Source: a virus. Taken from it: a stretch of DNA of 30,346 bases. Numbering within the stretch: position 1 is the stretch's first letter; every line of letters begins with the position of its first letter. Shown in pieces: positions 14,855 to 20,491 of this stretch. The translations under genes and the position numbers were made by a program. Where the stretch lies: the IMG/VR virus record IMGVR_UViG_3300020055_000103, positions 1 to 30,346 of that record, one strand, 5' to 3'. The notes beneath the pieces are model-generated. The model did not search any database. It saw only the letters and a list, made by a program, of their open reading frames with translations, and was not told where the DNA came from.

Positions 14855-15078
14855 AACTGGTATTTGCTTTGGTTGTTTTGATCAATAATTTGCCCAACAA
14901 TACTGATGGTATGTATTTCCAAAATGCCGCTGACTGTAATCGCAAGGCCTTTGAGACCGAGACGGGTTTCGCTGGTTCTGGCCCAGACGGTGCTGTAAAA
15001 AGTTGGAAGTCGAATGGAGTAAACATTCGTGCGTATTGTGAACCCCGACTAGTTGATAAAGATGCGAGGGCATTTTGA
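14851..15078 (+). CDS. Small, possibly secreted protein
   Basis: 75 residues from the ATG overlapping the previous TGA; AGAGG is 8 nt upstream. The N-terminus MKLVFALVVLINNLP is hydrophobic but short, so either a signal peptide or a buried strand is possible. Two cysteines (NAADCNRKA and RAYCEPRLV) could form a disulphide if exported. CEPR-containing small proteins of this kind occur in other marine T4-like phages by my recollection. Function unknown. Confidence 0.62.
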   Translation: MKLVFALVVLINNLPNNTDGMYFQNAADCNRKAFETETGFAGSGPDGAVKSWKSNGVNIRAYCEPRLVDKDARAF

Positions 15079-15266
15079 AAAGATACTTCAAAGAAATAAC
15101 CAAGTGGGACAAAGTTGAACACACTGTCCCCAATCACACATATATATTTGAAGACTCAAAGTGTGTGGGATACATCAAGACTGGCACTAAAGAAGAAATC
15201 ATTTTTTCAAAACCTTCCCGCCAGTTTTCAAAAAGTTATCGAAAATTTGTTGAAATATTTCCTTGA
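15075..15266 (+). CDS. Small hypothetical protein, TTG start
   Basis: 63 residues. The TTG at 15075 overlaps the previous TGA, and GAGGG (15066-15070) is 4 nt upstream, which decides this start; no ATG is available. The product contains TYIFEDSKCVGYIKTGTKEE and a basic tail (SRQFSKSYRKFVEIFP). It is the last gene of the operon, and its stop overlaps the -35 of the next early promoter. Function unknown. Confidence 0.58.
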   Translation: MKRYFKEITKWDKVEHTVPNHTYIFEDSKCVGYIKTGTKEEIIFSKPSRQFSKSYRKFVEIFP

Positions 15267-15291
15267 CTTTAGTTGATACTTTTGTTAGTAT
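15263..15291 (+). promoter_or_regulatory. Sigma70-type early promoter
   Basis: TTGACT (15263-15268), a 17-nt spacer, then TAGTAT (15286-15291). The -35 box overlaps the stop of the preceding gene. It should drive the gene at 15326 and probably the tRNA beyond it. Confidence 0.75.
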
Positions 15292-15325
15292 AGTAAATTG
15301 AAATTGATAAAAAAGGTATTTCATA

Positions 15326-15604
15326 ATGAGTTCTAGTTCAAAAGAACATTTAAACAAAATTGCGGATGGCATCAAAGAGATGTCAAACCCAGAAGTTGCA
15401 CAGAATATTCTTGAAGCATATACATTTATCTGGTCTCTTTTAGACCCAGATAAATTTGGTTTTTCTTGTTCTGCTGAAGTTCGTGATGAAGCTAGACATG
15501 TTTTGGGTTTGAAAAAAGTTGAGACAAATCAGTTAAACTATGCAAAATCTCTTGGTTTGGATGAAAATACTCCAGAAATTAAAACCATTGTAGATAAGTT
15601 ATAA
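15326..15604 (+). CDS. Small helical protein, unknown
   Basis: 92 residues, predicted mostly helical and mildly acidic, with NILEAYTFIWSLLDPDKFGF in the middle and ENTPEIKTIVDKL at the end. AAAGG (15313-15317) supports the ATG. It is the first gene after the promoter at 15263 and is followed 5 nt later by the tRNA. Not recognised. Confidence 0.65.
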   Translation: MSSSSKEHLNKIADGIKEMSNPEVAQNILEAYTFIWSLLDPDKFGFSCSAEVRDEARHVLGLKKVETNQLNYAKSLGLDENTPEIKTIVDKL

Positions 15605-15609
15605 TTTTT

Positions 15610-15686
<77 letters not shown>

Positions 15687-15700
15687 ATTTAGGAAAGTAA

Positions 15701-16003
15701 ATGCCAACTTATAATTTTAGAAACAAAGAAACTGGTGAAGAGTGGGAAGAGTTCATGGGAATTTCTGCTTCCGAAGAGTTTCTTAAAGAGAATCCACACG
15801 TTGAAAAAGTTTTCAACGGTAAGGCGCCTGGTTTGGTTGGCGGCCATGGAGATAGAACAAAACCAGACGGCGGGTTCAAGGAAGTCCTGTCTAGAATTGC
15901 AGAAGCTAATCCAACATCAGCTCTTGCAAATGATTACGGCAAAAAGGACGCCAAGTCGGTTGCAGTGAGAAATCTATCACAAAAATATCGCTCATCTGAT
16001 TAA
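15701..16003 (+). CDS. Degenerate FmdB-like protein
   Basis: 100 residues from an ATG with AGGAAAG upstream. The start MPTYNFRNKETGEEWEEFM has the outline of FmdB-type zinc ribbons (MPTYxYxCxxC) but without any cysteines, so no zinc is expected. A glycine-rich linker (APGLVGGHGDRTKPDGG) leads to FKEVLSRIAEAN. Similar cysteine-free proteins are widespread in marine T4-like phages by my recollection. Function unknown. Confidence 0.72.
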   Translation: MPTYNFRNKETGEEWEEFMGISASEEFLKENPHVEKVFNGKAPGLVGGHGDRTKPDGGFKEVLSRIAEANPTSALANDYGKKDAKSVAVRNLSQKYRSSD

Positions 16004-16020
16004 TTTTGTGTTTCTTTCTG

Positions 16021-16030
16021 CTATATATAT
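16021..16030 (+). promoter_or_regulatory. Possible variant late promoter
   Basis: CTATATATAT, a TATATATA box differing from TATAAATA at one base, lies 37 nt before the lipoprotein start; the same variant is found 56 nt before hsp20. There is no -35 box. Weak evidence on its own. Confidence 0.3.
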
Positions 16031-16066
16031 TTAGAACCGTTTAGTAAGCAACAAGAGGGATTTTTT

Positions 16067-17008
16067 ATGACACGGTTATTGACGGTTGCATTGGCTTTTA
16101 TGGTCATGGCAACAAATGTGGGGTGTGCTTCAGCCTCAGGAAGTGAATATTACGAAGCAATTCGCAAGACCGCAGAAGCCCAGGCTCTTGCATCCGAAGC
16201 GAAGTATCGTGCGCTCGCACAAGTCGCTGCAAGTGGTGATGGTCAGGCTGCATCCGCAGCTGTTATGGCTATCGCACTGTCTCAAGACAAAACCGTTACC
16301 CCGCAGTACGTTGAGTCTTCCGCTCTGAAATGGGCGCAAGTTCTTACGCCTACTGTTGGTACTTTGGGTCTTGGTTTGATCCAGGCCGGTGTATCGAAAA
16401 ATGCATCTAATAACGCTGCTAAAGTCCAGATGGCAAGTATGGCTAGTAACGAAGCCATTCAGCTTGGTCAACAGGAAATGGTTGGTGGTTTGGTCGGTGA
16501 TCTGAGTACTGGTTGGTCTACTACCGCAGCTGCTGGTGGTGCCGCTACTGCTGAGATTGCAATCGCAGGATTCAATGCACTGAATACTGCTGGTGGTCAA
16601 ACTGTTGATGTCGCAGTCGCTGGTTTGAATACTGCGGATAGTATCGCAACCACTGGCATGACTACCCTTGGTGATGTTGCTACCGCCGGTTTCACTCAGA
16701 TTGGTGCTACTGCTGAAGACGGTATCAATGCAACGGGTGCAGTCGGTCTTGCTGGTATGACTAGTCTTGTGACTTTGGGTACTACTGGAATTGCCGCTAC
16801 TGAGAACACTGGTATTAGTCTTGGTACTACGGGAATGACTAGTCTCGTGACTCAGAATGATGCTTGGTTGGACTACTCTACAACAAGAGATGCTAACATT
16901 CAATCAATTCTTGCAGACTTCAATTCCACGATTCAACAGTTAGGTACTGATCTTGCAACACCGATCACATGTGCTGATGATGGAACAGGTACTATTGTTT
17001 GTAACTAA
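16067..17008 (+). CDS. Repeat-rich lipoprotein, unknown
   Basis: 313 residues with AGAGGGA 6 nt upstream. The signal peptide MTRLLTVALAFMVMATNVGC ends in a lipobox-like NVGC with cysteine 20. A helical alanine-rich part follows, then a hydrophobic Gly/Ala/Thr region (about 145-275) with imperfect repeats such as GMTTLGDVATAGFTQIG, GMTSLVTLGTTGI and GMTSLVTQ. Two cysteines near the end (ITCADDGTGTIVCN) may form a disulphide. Secretion to the envelope is likely. Possible roles are superinfection exclusion or lysis, but nothing in the sequence decides. A terminator follows. Confidence 0.75.
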   Translation: MTRLLTVALAFMVMATNVGCASASGSEYYEAIRKTAEAQALASEAKYRALAQVAASGDGQAASAAVMAIALSQDKTVTPQYVESSALKWAQVLTPTVGTLGLGLIQAGVSKNASNNAAKVQMASMASNEAIQLGQQEMVGGLVGDLSTGWSTTAAAGGAATAEIAIAGFNALNTAGGQTVDVAVAGLNTADSIATTGMTTLGDVATAGFTQIGATAEDGINATGAVGLAGMTSLVTLGTTGIAATENTGISLGTTGMTSLVTQNDAWLDYSTTRDANIQSILADFNSTIQQLGTDLATPITCADDGTGTIVCN

Positions 17009-17023
17009 TTACATCAAAAGTGT

Positions 17024-17031
17024 GATAAATA
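17024..17031 (+). promoter_or_regulatory. Variant late promoter GATAAATA
   Basis: One mismatch from TATAAATA (T1 to G). It abuts the terminator stem; the predicted start near 17037 would be at the end of the left arm, so RNA made here would escape termination. Confidence 0.4.
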
Positions 17032-17055
17032 AGGGGGGTAACACCCCCTTTTTTT
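17031..17055 (+). terminator. Intrinsic terminator
   Basis: AAGGGGG (17031-17037) pairs with CCCCCTT (17044-17050) around the loop GTAACA, and seven T residues (17049-17055) follow. It should stop transcription after the lipoprotein gene. Confidence 0.82.
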
Positions 17056-17068
17056 ATGGAGAATGATA

Positions 17069-17494
17069 ATGAAAGAAGAAGATATCAAAATACTTGAAGA
17101 GAAAGTAGAAAAAGAATTTTTAAAAAGTCAAGAACTCTTAGATAATAACCTAGAACAGGCTGAAGTAGATTCTTTATCTGAGGCTCTTGCTATAGACTAT
17201 GTGGAAAAGTGGAAGGTTTATGCGAGGATGAAACTTGCAGAAAGCAATTTGGAAAAATCTGAAAATCTTCGCAAAAGTCTGACGCAAAAATTAGTCCATG
17301 TGAATGCGAACCTTGAAGTGACTCTAAAAGCATTAGAAGATAAGAAAATCGCTGTTGCATTTGAGATCAATGAGAAAGAGAAACTCAAGGAAGAGATGAA
17401 GGTATTGAAGGCAGAACTAAGGTCGCTCAAAAAACCTAAAGAGGTTTCAAAGCGTTCGGCCCCCGAAAAAAAGTCCGTGGCCAAAAACGCTTGA
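17069..17494 (+). CDS. Coiled-coil protein, unknown
   Basis: 141 residues from the ATG at 17069; GGAG (17058-17061) is 7 nt upstream, whereas the in-frame ATG at 17063 would be too close. Almost the whole protein is predicted helix with heptad-like leucines (about 1-120: EEKVEKEFLKSQELL, KSENLRKSLTQKL, KLKEEMKVLKAELRSLKK). The tail is basic (KRSAPEKKSVAKNA). It lies between a terminator and the ligase-like gene. A scaffold or structural role is possible; nothing specific is recognised. Confidence 0.7.
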   Translation: MKEEDIKILEEKVEKEFLKSQELLDNNLEQAEVDSLSEALAIDYVEKWKVYARMKLAESNLEKSENLRKSLTQKLVHVNANLEVTLKALEDKKIAVAFEINEKEKLKEEMKVLKAELRSLKKPKEVSKRSAPEKKSVAKNA

Positions 17495-17503
17495 GAGGTT
17501 TTT

Positions 17504-17511
17504 TATAAATA
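17504..17511 (+). promoter_or_regulatory. T4-type late promoter abutting the ligase-like gene
   Basis: Exact TATAAATA, 5 nt before the ATG at 17517. By T4 geometry the +1 falls on the A of the start codon, so the message would be leaderless. Confidence 0.7.
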
Positions 17512-17516
17512 GTGGT

Positions 17517-17546
17517 ATGTATAGTTTTTCATCTTATTTAAATGAA
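17517..17546 (+). other. Capsid-targeting-like peptide, ligase-like protein
   Basis: Encodes MYSFSSYLNE followed by DA. T4 internal proteins start MKTYQEFIAE and are cut by gp21 after glutamate 10. Here the aromatic and aliphatic positions and E10 coincide, and L-N-E fits the [LI]xE cleavage rule. Confidence 0.6.
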
Positions 17547-18776
17547 GATGCCCAAGGGAAGAATCTTCACCTAGAACACCTAGAAGACGAAATTATTAAT
17601 TTCGGAATTGGTGGGGCTAGGGGCGCAATTAATTTTTTACAGTCTTTGCGTGATATGCTTTCTGGTAGTTCTCGTTCCTCTGTTCACATGACAGTGAAGT
17701 GGGATGGGGCCCCTGCTATCTTTGCTGGTGTAGACCCCTCGGATGGGAAGTTTTTTGTCGCAAAGAAGTCTGTGTTCAACAAAACACCGCTACTATATAA
17801 GACAAAAAAAGAAATACAAGACGATGCTAAACTACCACAAGCATTGAAAATTCCTTTTAGTATCGCATTAGAAGAATTTAGCAAACTCGGTATCAGGGGA
17901 GTTCTACAGGGTGATTTGATGTTTACCTCTGGTTCCCTTGAAACCGAGACCATTGATAATGTTAGGTATACAACATTTCAACCAAATACAATCGTTTATG
18001 CAGTTCCCCGTGGTTCTGATCTTGACAATCAGATAAGGGCTGCGAGAATTGGTGTTGTATGGCATACCACATATACTGGCAACAGTTTGCAAAATATGCA
18101 AGCGTCTTTTGGTGCAAATATCAGTGGTCTCAAAAAAATAAAAAGTGTGTGGATGGATGATGCTAGTTATCGTGATGAAAGTGGCACTGCTACCTTTACA
18201 AAATCTGAAACTGCATCGGTAACTGCAAAACTTTCCGAGGCAGGAAAGTTATTTCGCAAAATCGATGCTGTACAGTTAAAGAATTTTATGAGATTGCAGT
18301 CTGCTTTGGAAGCTGATAGTAAAACTACTGGCGCTACACTCAAAACATACAATAACTCCAAAGTTAGGGTTGGAGAGAAAATTGCCAATGTTTCCACCCA
18401 TGTTTCTGGTTATGAAACTTGGGTGTCGGAAAAGTTTGACCTTGCTGCTAATAAACTAAAGACCCCCGATGCAAAGAAGAGAGTGGAGAAAAAGAAAGTA
18501 GAAACTCTCAGAGAAATAAAAAAACATAGGGTTTTACTTGGAAATATTGTTGCTTTTCAAAATGCTCTGGTAGATGCGAAGATGATTATTGTGAGGAAAC
18601 TAAATTCTATCAAACAGTTGATGGATACTTTTGTTCGCACCAAACAGGGATTCAAGGTTGTCAATCCAGAAGGTTATGTTGCTATCGATAGAGTTGGTGG
18701 TAATGCAGTTAAACTTGTTGACCGCATGGAATTCAGTTACAATAATTTCACTGCAATCAAGGCGTGGGACAGATGA
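17517..18776 (+). CDS. Ligase-like nucleotidyltransferase with capsid-targeting N-terminus
   Basis: 419 residues. The first ten, MYSFSSYLNE, resemble the T4 internal-protein capsid-targeting peptide. The body shows ordered motifs of the ATP-dependent DNA/RNA ligase superfamily: motif I VKWDGAP (candidate AMP-accepting K61), FVAKKS after it, GVLQGDLMF (128-136, motif III-like), IVYAVPRG (motif IIIa-like), EGYV (385-388, motif IV-like) and VKLVDR (398-403, motif V-like). The region 230-370 between these is helical and basic, an insertion compared with short ligases. Homologues in marine T4-like phages are unannotated or DUF-labelled. Ligation or another nucleotidyl transfer is inferred. There is no Shine-Dalgarno sequence. 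The NMNAT-like gene overlaps the stop. Confidence 0.75.
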   Translation: MYSFSSYLNEDAQGKNLHLEHLEDEIINFGIGGARGAINFLQSLRDMLSGSSRSSVHMTVKWDGAPAIFAGVDPSDGKFFVAKKSVFNKTPLLYKTKKEIQDDAKLPQALKIPFSIALEEFSKLGIRGVLQGDLMFTSGSLETETIDNVRYTTFQPNTIVYAVPRGSDLDNQIRAARIGVVWHTTYTGNSLQNMQASFGANISGLKKIKSVWMDDASYRDESGTATFTKSETASVTAKLSEAGKLFRKIDAVQLKNFMRLQSALEADSKTTGATLKTYNNSKVRVGEKIANVSTHVSGYETWVSEKFDLAANKLKTPDAKKRVEKKKVETLREIKKHRVLLGNIVAFQNALVDAKMIIVRKLNSIKQLMDTFVRTKQGFKVVNPEGYVAIDRVGGNAVKLVDRMEFSYNNFTAIKAWDR

Positions 18777-19417
18777 GAATAAAAGAAGAAAAAGAAAAAC
18801 ATATCGTGTTTGCATTTGGAAGAATGAATCCGCCTACTGCTGGTCACAGTAAATTGGTAGACAAGGTTCATGCAGAAGCAAAATCGAGGAATGCTGATCA
18901 TAGAGTTATAGTTAGTCACTCTCAGGACAAACACAAAAACCCGCTCTCAGCAAAACAAAAATTGAGGTATCTCAAACATGTTCATCCCCACGGAAAGTTT
19001 GAAGCATCTTCGCAATCCCATCCTCACTTTTTTGCACACCTCAGTAAAATGCACCAAGAGGGTCACACCCATGTCACAATGGTGGCAGGATCAGATCGTG
19101 TTCATGAATTCCAGAAACTTGCAGACAAGTATAATGGCAAAAAGGGTTCTCACGGATATTATAAGTTTAAGCACCTCAAAGTTGTATCTGCTGGTGCTCG
19201 TGATCCTGATGCTTCGGGTGTTGCTGGAATAAGTGGAACAAAGATGCGATCTCACGCATCTAACAATGATTATAAATCTTTTAAGTCTGGTTTGCATAAG
19301 AACACCTCTCATGAAGAGGCAAAAAAATTGTTCCATGCTACCAGAAAAGGTATGGGTCTTCATGAAGACCAAGTGAGAATGTCCTTTTCAATGTTTCTGA
19401 AGGAGTCAAATAAATGA
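18773..19417 (+). CDS. NMN adenylyltransferase-like nucleotidyltransferase
   Basis: 214 residues from the ATG overlapping the previous TGA by 4 nt. It is a Rossmann-type adenylyltransferase: FAFGRMNPPTAGHSKLV (13-29) carries the TxGH version of the HxGH nucleotide site, VTMVAGSDRVHEF matches the central strand of NMNAT/NadM proteins, and GISGTKMRS (152-160) is the ISxTxxR signature. Such enzymes join NMN and ATP to make NAD+. Histidine is unusually frequent. The C-terminus ends MSFSMFLKESNK, resembling a capsid-targeting peptide. A role in restoring NAD+ or in supplying a packaged enzyme is inference. There is no NAMPT gene in the window. Confidence 0.85.
   Translation: MRIKEEKEKHIVFAFGRMNPPTAGHSKLVDKVHAEAKSRNADHRVIVSHSQDKHKNPLSAKQKLRYLKHVHPHGKFEASSQSHPHFFAHLSKMHQEGHTHVTMVAGSDRVHEFQKLADKYNGKKGSHGYYKFKHLKVVSAGARDPDASGVAGISGTKMRSHASNNDYKSFKSGLHKNTSHEEAKKLFHATRKGMGLHEDQVRMSFSMFLKESNK
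19378..19414 (+). other. C-terminal capsid-targeting-like peptide of the NMNAT
   Basis: Encodes MSFSMFLKESNK at the very end of the NMNAT-like protein, in frame and directly followed by its stop. The pattern x-F-x-x-F-L-x-E matches the N-terminal peptides of the genes at 17517, 20450 and 22759. Confidence 0.5.
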
Positions 19418-19860
19418 ACAGAGAGGCAGTATACGAACAATTAAAGATAGACGAGGGTGTAGTGTATGAAATCTACAATGATCACCTTGGATATCCTACT
19501 TTCGGAGTCGGACACCTCATCGTTGAGGGTGACGAGGAGATCGGAAAACCAATTGGAACTCCAGTGGACGAAGAAAGAGTCAGAGAGGTATTTGATAGAG
19601 ATTTGGAGACAGCAATCCGAGAATGTGATGCTTTATACGGGGAGGGGTGTTTTCGAGATTTTCCCGATGAAGTCCAGCAGATATTGGTCAACATGATGTT
19701 TAATATGGGACGTACCCGATTATCCAAGTTTAAAAAAATGAATGAAGCTCTCTTAGAGGGTGATTGGAAAAATGCCGCAGTAGAGGGAAGAGATTCTTTG
19801 TGGTATAAACAGGTCACCAACAGAGCAGAGAGGTTGATGAGTCGTTTGGAGTCAGTATGA
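19414..19860 (+). CDS. e: T4-type lysozyme (GH24 endolysin)
   Basis: 148 residues (T4 lysozyme has 164). The N-terminus aligns with T4 gpe: IDEGVVYEIYNDHLGYPTFG, giving catalytic E14, D23 and T29 for T4 E11, D20 and T26, then VGHLIVEGD. The C-terminal lobe has ILVNMMFNMGRTRLSKFKKM and RDSLWYKQVTNRAERL, both typical. It hydrolyses peptidoglycan and is probably released to the periplasm by a holin. There is no signal peptide. The ATG overlaps the NMNAT TGA, and GAAGGAG lies 11-17 nt upstream. It is about 6 kb from the spanin and holin-candidate genes. Confidence 0.95.
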   Translation: MNREAVYEQLKIDEGVVYEIYNDHLGYPTFGVGHLIVEGDEEIGKPIGTPVDEERVREVFDRDLETAIRECDALYGEGCFRDFPDEVQQILVNMMFNMGRTRLSKFKKMNEALLEGDWKNAAVEGRDSLWYKQVTNRAERLMSRLESV

Positions 19861-20228
19861 AAGGTTTTTTAGTTGGTGTTTTAACAACGGTATTGGTTGG
19901 GTGTTCTAGCCTTAGCAATTTAATACCAGATAAGTTTGATAATGTGGAATATGGTAATTTGGTACACTTGGGTGTAATTTCAGAAAACACAAAGGATTGT
20001 TCCTCAGACCAGATTCAACTGGCATGGTCTTATTCTGCTTTCTTGGAAAAGTATTCAGAACATACCATGAACGAAACAAATCAAAAAATCTATACACAGA
20101 TTCATGATCTAACCACTGAGTTGAGAAACAGACAAGACCCGTCTGAGGGTTATTGTAGAATCAAGTGGGGAAATATTTCCTCTATAGTAGAAGAGGCACT
20201 TGCCGTAGCTGGGAGTAGAATGAAATGA
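19857..20228 (+). CDS. Small lipoprotein, unknown
   Basis: 123 residues coupled to the lysozyme gene by ATGA overlap. The signal peptide MKGFLVGVLTTVLVGC has a lipobox LVGC with cysteine 16. The mature part is helical with two further cysteines (TKDCSSDQ and GYCRIKW). An envelope location is likely, and the position after lysozyme suggests a lysis or exclusion role. It is not the o-spanin partner of the gene at 12215 by position. Function unknown. Confidence 0.72.
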   Translation: MKGFLVGVLTTVLVGCSSLSNLIPDKFDNVEYGNLVHLGVISENTKDCSSDQIQLAWSYSAFLEKYSEHTMNETNQKIYTQIHDLTTELRNRQDPSEGYCRIKWGNISSIVEEALAVAGSRMK

Positions 20229-20440
20229 GCGAAGACGCATTAATTAAGAAGTACGAACAAAAAGTCAGAGAACTCAATGAACTCTTAGACGGTGGTATGA
20301 TTTCCCAAGATGAATACGAAGAACTTGTTCAAGACTTTACTGATATCGAATCAATCAGAGAAGATATTAAAGATGAGAGTATGAAAATTCTTGCTGCTAA
20401 GGTTGTTGATGCTATCTCTAAGTTAGTTAAGGTATTATAA
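20225..20440 (+). CDS. Small helical protein, SHOCT-like pattern
   Basis: 71 residues, ATGA overlap with the lipoprotein gene. The middle, LNELLDGGMISQDEYEELVQ, has the SHOCT-like pattern of a short helix, G-x-I-[ST], then EEY/F. The rest is helical with an amphipathic end (KVVDAISKLVKVL). The TAA stop lies inside the late promoter at 20436. Function unknown; SHOCT segments often mediate oligomerisation. Confidence 0.65.
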   Translation: MSEDALIKKYEQKVRELNELLDGGMISQDEYEELVQDFTDIESIREDIKDESMKILAAKVVDAISKLVKVL

Positions 20441-20443
20441 ATA
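20436..20443 (+). promoter_or_regulatory. T4-type late promoter abutting the kinase polyprotein gene
   Basis: Exact TATAAATA whose positions 3-5 are the TAA stop of the upstream gene; 6 nt separate it from the ATG at 20450, predicting a leader of 0-1 nt. Confidence 0.7.
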
Positions 20444-20449
20444 GTCCTT

Positions 20450-20491
20450 ATGGATAAGACTTTCAAAGATTTTCTACCTCTAGAAGAAGGT
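20450..20491 (+). other. Capsid-targeting-like peptide, kinase polyprotein
   Basis: Encodes MDKTFKDFLPLEEG. The F-x-x-F-L core matches T4 MKTYQEFIAE, and L-E-E before G fits the gp21 rule ([LI]xE, then a small residue). Confidence 0.6.

Noticed and set aside
16136-16903. 255-codon minus-strand open frame opposite the lipoprotein gene
   Set aside because: Serine/threonine-rich mirror of a repetitive Gly/Ala/Thr-coding strand; the plus strand has start signal, signal peptide and terminator.
17432-17447. Hairpin AAACCT-AAAG-AGGTTT inside the coiled-coil gene
   Set aside because: Short, within coding sequence, with no T-run after it.
17451-17504. Possible terminator (AGCGTT/AACGCT with GGCC/GGCC) after the coiled-coil gene
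   Set aside because: Stem interrupted by mismatches, 20-nt loop, and the T-run starts 8 nt after the stem and belongs to the late promoter region.
19378-19417. ATG at 19378 as start of a separate gene encoding MSFSMFLKESNK
   Set aside because: It is in frame with the NMNAT gene and ends at the same stop, so the peptide is a C-terminal tail.
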